Assembly (NCBI GenBank): GCA_965206775.1
Contig: CBDBKU010000003.1
Coordinates: 2,666,001 to 2,730,000, forward strand
Reading direction: 5' to 3'
Origin: VXMF01 sp965206775
GTDB lineage: Bacteria > Acidobacteriota > Terriglobia > Bryobacterales > UBA6623
DNA: 64,000 nt
This document shows, in pieces, positions 1 to 8,409 of the stretch. The translations under genes were made by a program, and so were the position numbers. The stretch's first letter is position 1; the number at the start of each line of letters is the position of its first letter. Below the pieces are notes generated by a model. It worked only from the letters and a program-made list of their open reading frames with translations. It was not told the origin of the DNA and did not search any database.

Positions 1-113
1 GATGGTCGGGGAGCCGGACGGGAAGAAGAACGACGGCGTCAAGCGCCGGTAGCCGGCGCAAGGACTGCGTGCGAATCCGGCCTCGCACGGGACGCGGGCA
101 CAAGGAGTAAGCA

Positions 114-767
114 GTGAGAATTTTCATTGACAGTGCGAACCTCGAAGAAATCCAAAAGGCAGCTGATTTTGGAATCATCGACGGTGTTACGACGAACCCG
201 TCGCTGATCGCCAAGGAAGGGCACGACCACCACGACCAGATCCGTGCAATCTGCGGGATCCTCGACGGTGACATCAGCGCCGAAGTCGTGTCGACGGATG
301 TCGAGGGAATGGTAGCCGAAGGGCGAGAACTGGCGCAGATCCATGACTCGGTCGTGGTCAAGATCCCTCTGATCCGCGAAGGTATCAAGGCGGTGGGCAG
401 GCTTGCGAGCGAAGGCATCCGCACGAATGTCACCCTTTGCTTCTCTCCCCTCCAGGCCCTGCTAGCGGCCAAGGCCGGGGCTTACCTGATCAGCCCGTTC
501 ATCGGTCGGCTAGACGACATTGCCCATGACGGATCGGAGCTGATACGGGAAATCGTCGAAATCTACGACAACTACGGATACCCCACTCAGGTTCTGGCAG
601 CGTCTGCCCGCGGGCCGCTGCACGTCAAGGAGGCCGCGCTGGCAGGGGCACACGTCTGCACCCTCCCCTACAAGGTCTTTGACCAGCTGTTCAATCATCC
701 ACTGACCGACAGCGGCCTGGAGAAGTTCCTGGCTGACTATCGCCGGTCGGTGGTTGCCCACGCATAG
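114..767 (+). CDS. fsa: Transaldolase / fructose-6-phosphate aldolase family protein
   Basis: This is a 217-residue class I aldolase of the small TalC/FSA subgroup, a cytosolic TIM barrel. It either transfers dihydroxyacetone units (transaldolase, pentose phosphate pathway) or cleaves fructose 6-phosphate. The N-terminus MRIFIDSANLEEI, the GVTTNPSL strand and the Schiff-base lysine in VVKIPL (about K83) are all present, and the length is normal for the subgroup. The start is GTG, with an AGGAG ribosome site at 103-107. The MFS transporter reading frame overlaps its 3' end by 14 bases, so the two are probably co-transcribed, perhaps linking sugar uptake and use. Whether it is a true transaldolase or an FSA cannot be told from sequence alone. 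Confidence 0.93.
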   Translation: MRIFIDSANLEEIQKAADFGIIDGVTTNPSLIAKEGHDHHDQIRAICGILDGDISAEVVSTDVEGMVAEGRELAQIHDSVVVKIPLIREGIKAVGRLASEGIRTNVTLCFSPLQALLAAKAGAYLISPFIGRLDDIAHDGSELIREIVEIYDNYGYPTQVLAASARGPLHVKEAALAGAHVCTLPYKVFDQLFNHPLTDSGLEKFLADYRRSVVAHA

Positions 768-2076
768 CCGAAGCGCGAGCCCGGAAGATTTCTTGCCCGC
801 TGGAGCCGTTCCCGAACCCGCACCGACGAATGTTCGTCGGAGGGTGATGCTAGGCCTCTTCCTGCTGTCCGTCGTCACGTACCTGGACCGGGTCTGCATC
901 AACTCCGCCGGACCGGAGATACAGCGCGCCCTGAACCTCTCGAACGCCCAGTGGGGAATGGTGCTTGCGGCTTTCCTGGCGGCCTACGGCATTTTCGAAG
1001 TGCCGGGGGGCTGGCTCGGGGACCGCTTCGGCCCGCGCCTGATCCTGACGCGTATCGTTGTCTGGTGGTCAGGCTTTACAGCGCTCACCGGCGTGGTGAC
1101 CGCTTACTGGCAGCTGCTGGTCGTCCGGGCCCTGTTCGGCGCGGGCGAAGCAGGAGCGTATCCCAATGCCTCTTGCGTTGTCTCCAGGTGGTTCCCGCCC
1201 CAACAGCGGGCACGCGCGCAAGGAATTGTGTTCCTAGCCTCACGTCTCGGCGGGGCGCTCTCGCCACTGCTGGTCTTGCCTCTCATTGCGAACTGGGGAT
1301 GGCGAAGCGTCTTCTTCGTATTCAGCGTGCTCGGGGTGTTCTGGGCGGCCTGGTGGTGGAAGTTCTTCCGCAACTACCCGGAAGACCATCCGATGGTGAA
1401 CGCAGGGGAGATCGCCGCGATCGGACCTCCCGCCGAACGCCGACCACGCATTCCCGTCGGCCAGCTGCTGGGAAGCTGGAACTTCTGGGCCATTCTTGGC
1501 GTGTACCATTTCTTCTGCTACGCATCCAATTGGTACCTGTTCTGGACAGCCAGCTACCTCTCGTCGCAGAAGGGCTGGGAGAGTTCCGAACTGGCCGCCT
1601 ACACGGCTCTTCCCTTCCTCTTGGCCGCCCTGGCTAACTGGACGAGCGGATCTCTGAGCGATCACTTGGTCAATCGGATCGGACTCGTCTGGGGCCGCCG
1701 GATCGTCGGCATGACAGGCGTCGGAATGGCGGGCGTCCTCATCTTGCTGTCGCTCGCCGTCGAGGATCGCGTGGTTGCGAGCCTGATCCTCGCTCTCGGA
1801 TTCGCGGCGTCAGACATGATGCTTCCAGTTGCCTGGGCGGTCTGCGTCGACGTGGGGAGGGAAGCGGCTGGAACCGTGAGCGGCGCGATGAACACCGCCG
1901 GGCAAGTCGGCGGCGTGATCATGAGCATCGGATACGGGGCGCTGATCGACTCTTACGGATGGAACTTTCCGCTCGCGCTTATCGCAGTTTCCTGTTTCCT
2001 GTCGATGGCTTTCTGGCTTAGAGTCGACCCCACGAAGCCTCTTGTGCGTGCCCCATCAACGAAGCCGCAACCCTAA
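754..2076 (+). CDS. MFS transporter, anion:cation symporter (ACS)-like
   Basis: A 440-residue inner-membrane major facilitator protein with about 12 hydrophobic segments. The first helix carries YLDRVCINSAGPEI, typical of the ACS family (hexuronate, glucarate, phthalate and phosphate-ester carriers). The GDRFGPR loop between helices 2 and 3 is the MFS signature. The substrate is unknown; an organic acid or sugar acid is likely from the family. The frame opens at TTG 754 inside the preceding aldolase gene. GTG 844 or ATG 847, directly before the first helix, is an alternative start that would remove about 30 residues; no clear ribosome site decides. The overlap with the aldolase gene suggests translational coupling. 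Confidence 0.88.
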   Translation: MPTHSRSASPEDFLPAGAVPEPAPTNVRRRVMLGLFLLSVVTYLDRVCINSAGPEIQRALNLSNAQWGMVLAAFLAAYGIFEVPGGWLGDRFGPRLILTRIVVWWSGFTALTGVVTAYWQLLVVRALFGAGEAGAYPNASCVVSRWFPPQQRARAQGIVFLASRLGGALSPLLVLPLIANWGWRSVFFVFSVLGVFWAAWWWKFFRNYPEDHPMVNAGEIAAIGPPAERRPRIPVGQLLGSWNFWAILGVYHFFCYASNWYLFWTASYLSSQKGWESSELAAYTALPFLLAALANWTSGSLSDHLVNRIGLVWGRRIVGMTGVGMAGVLILLSLAVEDRVVASLILALGFAASDMMLPVAWAVCVDVGREAAGTVSGAMNTAGQVGGVIMSIGYGALIDSYGWNFPLALIAVSCFLSMAFWLRVDPTKPLVRAPSTKPQP

Positions 2077-2129
2077 GGCCACACCTCGAATCCTCCACAG
2101 GTGGGCTGCGAGCGATTTCCGCGCAAAGA

Positions 2130-2547
2130 TAGTCCCAGCGTCCAACCGGGGCAGGGACGAGATCTGGGCGTTCGATTCCGAGTGGGTGCCGGACCCAGAA
2201 GCGGGCCGGTTGCTTTACGGCCTTTCGGACGAGATGCCCGATCACGGGGCCATGGCCGGGATGTGGCAGCGCAACGGCGCCACCGAAGACGATCCCGCCG
2301 GCCAGTCTCAAGACAGTCCCGTGCTAGGTCGTTTCGATCGCAATGGCAATGCGTCGGCCCAAAGGGTTCATTGACCTTTGGCTTGCGCTCCCAGCCAAAG
2401 GACGTGACGATCTACCTTGTCTGGCTCCGTGAAGCGCACTTCTCAGTCGTTGTCTCCACCGAGGACTACAGTCAGGAGCATGAGCGATTGCATTCTCTCT
2501 TCGAAACGCGATCGAAGGAGCCGGGCCGGGAGGATTTGAAGGACTAG
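2130..2547 (+). pseudogene. Relic of PolB-related 3'-5' exonuclease
   Basis: Pieces of one protein lie in different frames. In the frame of base 2156, DEIWAFDSEWVPDPEAGRLL and the following residues to GATEDDP (about 2270) look like the N-terminus of the PolB-like DnaQ-fold exonuclease family (AFDxEW is the first metal motif). The family's next block, read as SLKTVPC-stop-VVSIAMAM, is in another frame at about 2300-2350 and carries a TAG. The family's C-terminal block, YLVWLREAHFSVVVSTEDYS, is in a third frame at about 2419-2480 and runs to a TAG at 2545-2547. The middle of the protein, with the other catalytic acids, is missing. I read this as a frameshifted, internally deleted pseudogene. 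The family call is from memory of its motifs. Confidence 0.6.
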
Positions 2548-2632
2548 CTCGAGGTACGGGATCCTCTTTGCCTGGCGATTCGCAAGTCAGCGACTGTCCG
2601 CGGTCCCGCTACATAGCAGCCAAGACATGCTC

Positions 2633-4339
2633 CTAGCCCTCCAGCAGGACAGGAACCACCAGCGGCTGGCTTTGGCGCGACGTCCGACGGGCGATGTGGC
2701 GCCGGACACTGTCCCGGATCTTCTCCTCCATCACGCCAAGATCAGCGAGTTCCTCCCTTGTGCTCGAAGTGATGGCCGCCCGTATTGCCAGAACTGACCC
2801 GTCCAGCATTGATTCCGAGTCGTCGGATACGACGAAGCCGCGAGAAATGATCTCCACGTCCGCCGCTTCCCCGCTCCGTTCGTCAATCGTGACAACTGGG
2901 ACCAGAACACCGAATTCCGACAGGCGGCGACGGTCTCGTATCACAGTGTCGCCGAGCACCTCTCCGCCGGTGCCGGCATCGATGAGTCGGTGTCCTACGG
3001 GCACCTTGTCCGGCAGCACTCGAGCCCCAAACTCGTCGAACTGAAGCACATGCCCGTTCTCTAGGACAAACGCGTCCTCCAAGTCCCCACCGCGAACATC
3101 CATGGCCAGCAGACGGTGCTGGGCCATCTGCCGGTAGTCGCCGTGAACGGGTACGAAGTATCGTGGCCGCACGAGATTCAGGACAAGCTTCAGCTCTTCC
3201 TGGCAAGGATGTCCGGAAACGTGCAGGTCGGGGCAATTGTGCCCATAGAGCACCTCGGCCCCTCGACGGTACAAGTGGTCCACCATTCGGTAGATCGTCG
3301 CTTCGTTGCCCGGGATCATTTTGGCGCTGAAGGCGACGATGTCGCCTTCCTCTATCTCGGCTGTGTTGTGCCGGCCGAGGGATGCACGTGACAGCGACGA
3401 CAATGGCTCGCCCTGGGATCCTGCGATAATCGTCACACGGTCGTGACGGGGATAGGTCCGCATGTCCTGCGGCCTGACAACCGTACCCGGCGGAATCCGC
3501 AGCAGTCCGAGATCCCTCGCGATTTCACAGGCACTGGAAAGGCTGCGGCCAATGAGCGTCACCTTGCGACGGTAGGCCACTGCTTGGTCGACCATCTGCT
3601 GTACCCGGTGCGTCGCCGAAGAAAAGCATGTGAAGAAGAGTGCTTCCTTGGCGCTCCCGAAAATATGATCCAAGGCCGTAGTGACGGCCCGTTCCGATTT
3701 ACTGAATCCCGGCACGTCCGAGTTCGTAGAGTCCGAGCACAGCAGTAGCACGCCTCGCTTGCCGTACTCCGCGAACTTCTCGAAGTCGAATGCCTTTCCA
3801 TCGACCGGCGTCTGGTCGATCTTGAAGTCGCCAGTGTGCAGCACGTACCCCATCGGAGTCGAGATCGCGAGTGCCATGCACTGTACGGTGCTATGCGTGA
3901 CGTGAATGCCCTCTATGCCGAAACAGCCCAGGGACAGATCCTCGCCGGGCTCGATTCCGACCAAGTGCGGGGGCTTGTCAAGGGTGAACTCGGAGAGCTG
4001 CTTGCGCACCAGGCCAAGGGTGAACGCACTGCCATAGACCGGGACGTCCAGTTGGGACAGAACGTAGGGGACGGCGCCTATATGATCCTGATGGGCGTGG
4101 GTCAGCACGATGCCTCGAACCTTGTCCTTGTTGGCAAGGACGTAGGTCAAGTCAGGGATGATCACGTCGATTCCGGGGCGTTCGGGCCCGGGAAACAAGG
4201 TTCCAGCATCAACCAAGATCATGTCGGTGCCGGACTCGAGCACCATCATGTTCATGCCGAACTCGCCCAAACCGCCGAGTGGTATGATTCGGAGTTCTTT
4301 GCTCAATTTTCTCTCTACGCTCACTTCCCAAGCTATCAC
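2633..4339 (-). CDS. rnj: Ribonuclease J
   Basis: A 568-residue metallo-beta-lactamase/beta-CASP RNase that matures and degrades mRNA and rRNA by endonucleolytic and 5'-3' exonucleolytic action in the cytosol. The zinc motif THAHQDHIGAV is at about residues 80-90, after LGGLGEFGMNM. Further motifs are TGDFKID, the beta-CASP segment with LLCSDSTNSDVPGFSKSE, and the C-terminal HVSGHPCQEELKL and VPVHGDYRQM. Length is normal. The start is uncertain: GTG 4339 opens the frame, while GTG 4324 or TTG near 4306 lie closer to the conserved region. It reads away from the AtuA-related gene upstream. With PNPase at 18 kb it makes up two arms of RNA turnover. Confidence 0.95.
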   Translation of the reverse strand: MIAWEVSVERKLSKELRIIPLGGLGEFGMNMMVLESGTDMILVDAGTLFPGPERPGIDVIIPDLTYVLANKDKVRGIVLTHAHQDHIGAVPYVLSQLDVPVYGSAFTLGLVRKQLSEFTLDKPPHLVGIEPGEDLSLGCFGIEGIHVTHSTVQCMALAISTPMGYVLHTGDFKIDQTPVDGKAFDFEKFAEYGKRGVLLLCSDSTNSDVPGFSKSERAVTTALDHIFGSAKEALFFTCFSSATHRVQQMVDQAVAYRRKVTLIGRSLSSACEIARDLGLLRIPPGTVVRPQDMRTYPRHDRVTIIAGSQGEPLSSLSRASLGRHNTAEIEEGDIVAFSAKMIPGNEATIYRMVDHLYRRGAEVLYGHNCPDLHVSGHPCQEELKLVLNLVRPRYFVPVHGDYRQMAQHRLLAMDVRGGDLEDAFVLENGHVLQFDEFGARVLPDKVPVGHRLIDAGTGGEVLGDTVIRDRRRLSEFGVLVPVVTIDERSGEAADVEIISRGFVVSDDSESMLDGSVLAIRAAITSSTREELADLGVMEEKIRDSVRRHIARRTSRQSQPLVVPVLLEG

Positions 4340-4395
4340 AGAGGGCGGCTGTCCCCGTAATGAGCGGCATGCCGGTGTGCCCGGCTGTCATCGGA

Positions 4396-4722
4396 TCAGA
4401 GTTCTTCCGGGGAGATCTCGACTTCCATCCTGAGGAGCGCGGCACCGAGCGTCTTTCCCTGGGCGTCTGCACGCAGCGACAACGTGCCGCCTCCCCCGAG
4501 AGCGCCGTGCAACAGGAAGTTGAGCGCTCCGATGTTGGGAAGTTCGAATCGGTCGACCGACCCCGTGCACAGTTCGCCGAAGTGCGCCTTCACTCTGTCG
4601 GGAGTGACCTCCCGTCGAAGCACCGGATAGTGGCGGTCATTGATCGCGATCAATCCAACGTTGGCAGTATCGCCCTTGTCACCGGAGCGGACGTGGGCGA
4701 TCTCGATCAGGCGCACTCGCAC
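4396..4722 (-). CDS. AtuA-related protein (stand-alone C-terminal domain)
   Basis: A 108-residue protein matching the small domain found at the C-terminus of AtuA-type proteins or as a separate subunit. The hallmark is the N-terminal AHVRSGDKGDTANVGLIA (about residues 9-26), followed by a glycine-rich LHGALGGGGTLSL near residue 72. AtuA-type proteins occur in acyclic terpene and acyl-CoA catabolism operons; the role of the stand-alone form is unknown. No large AtuA domain lies next to it. The start is GTG 4722 with no ribosome site, and a TACAAT box ends 5 bases upstream, so the transcript may be leaderless. Confidence 0.8.
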   Translation of the reverse strand: MRVRLIEIAHVRSGDKGDTANVGLIAINDRHYPVLRREVTPDRVKAHFGELCTGSVDRFELPNIGALNFLLHGALGGGGTLSLRADAQGKTLGAALLRMEVEISPEEL

Positions 4723-4727
4723 GCCCG

Positions 4728-4733
4728 ATTGTA
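4728..4733 (-). promoter_or_regulatory. Candidate -10 box, AtuA-related gene
   Basis: TACAAT on the minus strand ends five bases before the GTG start at 4722. No Shine-Dalgarno sequence is present, so transcription would begin at or next to the start codon. Confidence 0.35.
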
Positions 4734-4797
4734 CTGCGAGGGGACTGCGTCCGGAATTGACGGTCGCGAGCTGCCCGCCAAGCGGGCTCGCTGCCGT

Positions 4798-5715
4798 TCA
4801 AGACGTCAGCATGCGAAAACCGCTTTCTCCGACACCAAATGCGCGCCCGGCAGACTCGACGCGTGATCGAATCGTGTCGAGCACGTCCGATTGGAATTCC
4901 GCGCGGTGCCATTCCTGAAATCCCCGCGCGACGCTGAGTCGCAATGCCTCGGGGCGCGTGGTGGCACCGCTCGGCTTGCCCTCGCGAGTGTGCAACGGGT
5001 CCGCGACGACACCGCGGCTCGTCGACTCAAGTGCCAAGTCGGCCAAGCCCGCTGGATCGCATGGCAGTATCGGCGCCAGCGTGCAATGCACCGCGATTCC
5101 TGCATCACGCAGCGTCCGCATAGCCTGCACGCGGTCACTCACGGATTCGCAATGAGGCTCGTAGAGGCGGCGAATGTCCTCGCGGTCCGTGGTGATCGAG
5201 AAGCTGATCCTGAGCCGAGTGCGCTTTGCAAGTTCTTGCAACAGACCGACGTCGCGTAGCACCATCGCCCCTCTGGTTTGCAGGACGAACACCGCCGGAG
5301 GTCTGTCGCAGACTGCCCGCAGAATGCCCGGCATCATTCGCTCCGTCTGCTCTGCGGGTTGGTACGGATCCACCAACGGCGAGCAATAGATCACTTGCGC
5401 GGGTCGCAGCTCGCGGTTCAGTAACTCGGCGGCGTTGGCCTTGTAGGTCGTATGACGGCCCCATCGCTGCCAATCCACAGGCTTCAGCCCGCCGTAGACC
5501 CTCAGGGTCGGTACGTAGCAGTAGGTGCAACCATAGACGCAGTTGCGAGCCGGATTCAGGGAATGCGTGAAACCGGCCCGGGCGATGAATCCGGTCGTTT
5601 GGCTTAGAATCGTCCGCGCGGGGTTCCGGTAGATCGGAACCGAGCGATCTGAACGTTGCCCGGTCGGAATTTCGGCCATGTTCGCGGTCAATCTAGGTGC
5701 GGCTCGAACGGCCAT
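4798..5715 (-). CDS. Radical SAM protein, SPL (spore photoproduct lyase-like) family
   Basis: A 305-residue radical SAM enzyme of the COG1533 type. The cluster-binding motif CVYGCTYCY is at about residues 59-67 (C59, C63, C66), preceded by SLNPARNC as in this family. Later segments include CSPLVDPYQPAE and SITTDREDIRRLYEP, the SAM-binding half barrel. Many bacteria outside Firmicutes carry such proteins without making spores, and their substrate is unknown; nucleic acid repair or modification is a guess from the namesake. The start is ATG 5715; ATG 5679 is also possible, since a TACAAT box overlaps the first start and would leave it untranslated. There is no clear operon partner. Confidence 0.85.
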   Translation of the reverse strand: MAVRAAPRLTANMAEIPTGQRSDRSVPIYRNPARTILSQTTGFIARAGFTHSLNPARNCVYGCTYCYVPTLRVYGGLKPVDWQRWGRHTTYKANAAELLNRELRPAQVIYCSPLVDPYQPAEQTERMMPGILRAVCDRPPAVFVLQTRGAMVLRDVGLLQELAKRTRLRISFSITTDREDIRRLYEPHCESVSDRVQAMRTLRDAGIAVHCTLAPILPCDPAGLADLALESTSRGVVADPLHTREGKPSGATTRPEALRLSVARGFQEWHRAEFQSDVLDTIRSRVESAGRAFGVGESGFRMLTS

Positions 5716-5794
5716 TGTAAGCGCGATCTTGAGGGCTTCCTAGAGATTTCGCACAAGCGCCTCGTACCGATGCAAATCGCCTGGAGTGCGGCGG

Positions 5795-5823
5795 TCGACA
5801 TTCTGGCTCATAAAGGTCACAAT
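5795..5823 (+). promoter_or_regulatory. Candidate sigma-70-type promoter
   Basis: TCGACA (5795-5800) and CACAAT (5818-5823) are separated by 17 bases and lie about 25 bases before the ATG at 5848. Both boxes are close to consensus, which is unusual in this GC-rich sequence. Confidence 0.35.
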
Positions 5824-5847
5824 TAGAAAACTGGCCTGTTCATTCGT

Positions 5848-6669
5848 ATGCCTGACCATGATCGACCATCGTCTGTCGCCGCCGTGCATTCTGGCAAGGG
5901 GCTGGAGTCTCTGGAATCCGGTGCCAAGGGCGACTCGTTCCGCCAGGTCCTCGCCAAGCCGGTTACCGTCGTCGCAGTTGTCCTCGGACTGGCGATTGTC
6001 GGAATCGTCTTCTTCTTGCAGCAGGATCCCGCCGCGCTGACTTTGGGGCTTCCCGAAGCAAAATACGAGCTCCTCCAGAACGAAGGCCTGACGCCAGGAG
6101 TGCCCATTGCGATTCAATTGGGACCGCTAACTCTGTTCGAGATCAGCGATCCGATGGCCGGAGGCGCCGGCGCTGGCCGGGCGAAGCAAATCGTGGAGAG
6201 TCTCGGCACGGCGGTGACGGAACTGGCAGAAACACCTGGTCGGGTCATAACAATCGACACGGGGACTGACCTGGGCATGCCTAGGATCATCCAGAAAGAG
6301 GGTCCGAATGCGGAAGCCTCCCTGGAGATCGTGAGCGTAACGTCGGACGACATGGTCTTGGCGAAGACCGAAAATGCCAAGCTACTGGCACGGATCTGGG
6401 CGGAAAGGCTGACCGACAGCCTCCGGCTGCTAATCTTCGGCCAGCCACCGGAGTTTTCCCGTGACACCCGGTTCGGCACCGCTCTCGACACGCTGCACGG
6501 CACGGCCGTCCGCGAGAGCGGAGCCCTGACTACAGACGCCTTGATGACGGCGTTCGATCAACTCCCCATCGAACTGCGGGAAGCGCTGACGTCCTTCCCT
6601 CCCCTTCCGCCGCCGGTCGAGCCGGAATCAAGCGCCTTGTTGCGCGAGAGGGGCGCCAGCCCCAGCTAA
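5848..6669 (+). CDS. Unknown single-pass membrane protein with MscS-like periplasmic segment
   Basis: A 273-residue protein with a hydrophilic N-terminus of about 36 residues, one membrane helix (about residues 38-57, VTVVAVVLGLAIVGIVFFL), and an extracytoplasmic remainder. The stretch from about residue 95 to 200 (LGPLTLFEI, then ASLEIVSVTSDDM and LARIWAERLTDSLRLL) resembles the periplasmic segment that precedes the channel in large MscS-type proteins, where a WAxxIxxAL helix follows a short beta domain. No channel domain follows, so it may be a detached sensory domain. The C-terminus is proline-rich. It converges with murJ and their stop codons overlap. I do not recognise the whole family. 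Confidence 0.6.
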   Translation: MPDHDRPSSVAAVHSGKGLESLESGAKGDSFRQVLAKPVTVVAVVLGLAIVGIVFFLQQDPAALTLGLPEAKYELLQNEGLTPGVPIAIQLGPLTLFEISDPMAGGAGAGRAKQIVESLGTAVTELAETPGRVITIDTGTDLGMPRIIQKEGPNAEASLEIVSVTSDDMVLAKTENAKLLARIWAERLTDSLRLLIFGQPPEFSRDTRFGTALDTLHGTAVRESGALTTDALMTAFDQLPIELREALTSFPPLPPPVEPESSALLRERGASPS

Positions 6670-8303
6670 GGCTGCCGCCGGGCCGGTTTGCCAAGCCGGG
6701 CAAGCACGGCCCTCTGGGCTAAGTCCAGTTCGGGCAGTCGCATGGCTCGGCAGAGCCCGTACAGCACGCCGACACCCACTGGAACCGTAACCGCTAGCGC
6801 CGCGAGGCGGCCGACGAAGGTGCCAGGGCCAATCCAGGACTCGACCAATTCGGCAAGAGTCCAGCAGCAAACTCCCATCACGCTGGATGCGGCGCCGATT
6901 CTTAATCCGGCCGCCAGCAGCCGCCGGCCTCCGACGCCTCGGACCCTCGACCGCATGAAGCCGAACAGAAGCACGAAATTGAGGGTCGCTACGAGCGACG
7001 TCGAAAGAGCGAGCGCCCAATGCCCAAGTCCGAGGGAATCGATGAAGAACTTGTTCAGGCTGAAATTCAGCAAGATCGACACGACCGACACGGTCATGGG
7101 AACTCGCACGTTGTCGAGAGCGTAGAAGGCAGGAGCGAGAACCTTCGACCCCGCGTAGCCAACGAGTCCCAAGCAGTAAAACGACAGCGCGAGCGCCGTC
7201 TGCTCGGTGTCGAACGGCGTGAACCGCCCGCGCTCGTAGACGACGCCAACCAGGGGATTGCTCAGGACGAATAGCCCGACCGCTGAAGGAATCGTGAGCA
7301 GGAATACCAATCCCAAGGACCTAGAAAGGGTGTCTCGAAAATCATCAATCCGGCCGGCATCCGCGTCTCGCGATATCAAGGGGAGGGTTGCCGATGCCAC
7401 AGCAATACCGAAGAGGCCCAGCGGCAACTGCATGAAGCGGAACGAGAAGCCCAGCCACGACACCGGGCCGTTGATTATTCCCGCCGAATCGGTGATACGC
7501 GACGCAAATACACTGTTGACCATCACGTTGACGTGCACCGCCGCGGCCCCGATAGCAGCCGGGCCCATTAGGCGCAGCACCTGGCGGACTCCCGGGTCCG
7601 AGATTCCGATCGTGGGGCGAAACCGAAGCCCGGTCGCGCGTAGGCTGGGTATCTGGCAGGCGTACTGCACGCCGCCACCCAATAGAGTCCCGATGGCCAT
7701 GCCGACGATGGGTTCGATGCCCAACTCGGGCCCTAGTGCAAACCCGAGGACTAGCCCGGCTACGACCGACGTGATGTTGAAAAAGCCAGACGACAGGGCC
7801 GGAACACCGAACTTCCCGTGCGAGTTAAGCACTCCCATCGCCTTGGCTGCGAGCACTATGAGCAGGAGGAAGGGCATCATCACTCTGGTCAGCAGCACCG
7901 TGAGTTCCAACTTCCCTTGGATCGCGGCGTAGCCTGGAAAAATCCGGTTCACGAGAAAGGGTGCAAAAACGGCCCCTAGCGAGCAAATCACCGTCACGAC
8001 CGGCACGAGCAACGTCGTGATGCGATTGGAGAGGGCGTAGGACTCCTCCTTTCCTTGAGAGGAGAGCGCTTGAGAGTAAGTGGTGACGAACGCGGCCGAC
8101 AGGGCTCCTTCCGCGAGCAAGTCGCGCAGTAGGTTAGGGATGCGGTACGCGGCGAGGAACGCGTCGTATTTCATGCCTGCACCGAACAAACCGGCGAAGA
8201 CCGTTTCTCGAACAAGCCCGGTAATGCGGCTGAAGAAGACCGCCAAGCTGACGACGCCCGCCTTGCGCACTACCTGGGCGTGAGCGGATTCCGCGTCGGG
8301 CAC
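6666..8303 (-). CDS. murJ: Lipid II flippase MurJ
   Basis: A 545-residue MVF-family membrane protein with about 14 hydrophobic helices. It flips lipid II across the inner membrane for peptidoglycan synthesis. Diagnostic segments are the N-terminal VFFSRITGLVRETVFAGLFG, AYRIPNLLRDLLAEGALSAA, and the middle VVYERGRFTPFDT. Length is normal for the family. The start is GTG 8303. It overlaps the stop of the convergent unknown gene by four bases and is preceded by about 105 bases of non-coding sequence after the peptidase gene end. Confidence 0.95.
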   Translation of the reverse strand: MPDAESAHAQVVRKAGVVSLAVFFSRITGLVRETVFAGLFGAGMKYDAFLAAYRIPNLLRDLLAEGALSAAFVTTYSQALSSQGKEESYALSNRITTLLVPVVTVICSLGAVFAPFLVNRIFPGYAAIQGKLELTVLLTRVMMPFLLLIVLAAKAMGVLNSHGKFGVPALSSGFFNITSVVAGLVLGFALGPELGIEPIVGMAIGTLLGGGVQYACQIPSLRATGLRFRPTIGISDPGVRQVLRLMGPAAIGAAAVHVNVMVNSVFASRITDSAGIINGPVSWLGFSFRFMQLPLGLFGIAVASATLPLISRDADAGRIDDFRDTLSRSLGLVFLLTIPSAVGLFVLSNPLVGVVYERGRFTPFDTEQTALALSFYCLGLVGYAGSKVLAPAFYALDNVRVPMTVSVVSILLNFSLNKFFIDSLGLGHWALALSTSLVATLNFVLLFGFMRSRVRGVGGRRLLAAGLRIGAASSVMGVCCWTLAELVESWIGPGTFVGRLAALAVTVPVGVGVLYGLCRAMRLPELDLAQRAVLARLGKPARRQP

Positions 8304-8409
8304 AAATCTTGGTTGCGAACTTGGACGGCTCCCGCTTCGCAGGCTTTCGGGGAGCCGCGTGTCCGGCTACCCGCTAGAGTATCACCCTCCAGCGGGCCAG
8401 TTCGCCGTC

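Noticed and set aside
1..52. Possible C-terminal tail of an upstream plus-strand gene (frame ending GKKNDGVKRR at TAG 50-52)
   Set aside because: All three plus frames are open at the edge and the tail has no recognisable motif, so the choice of frame is not supported.
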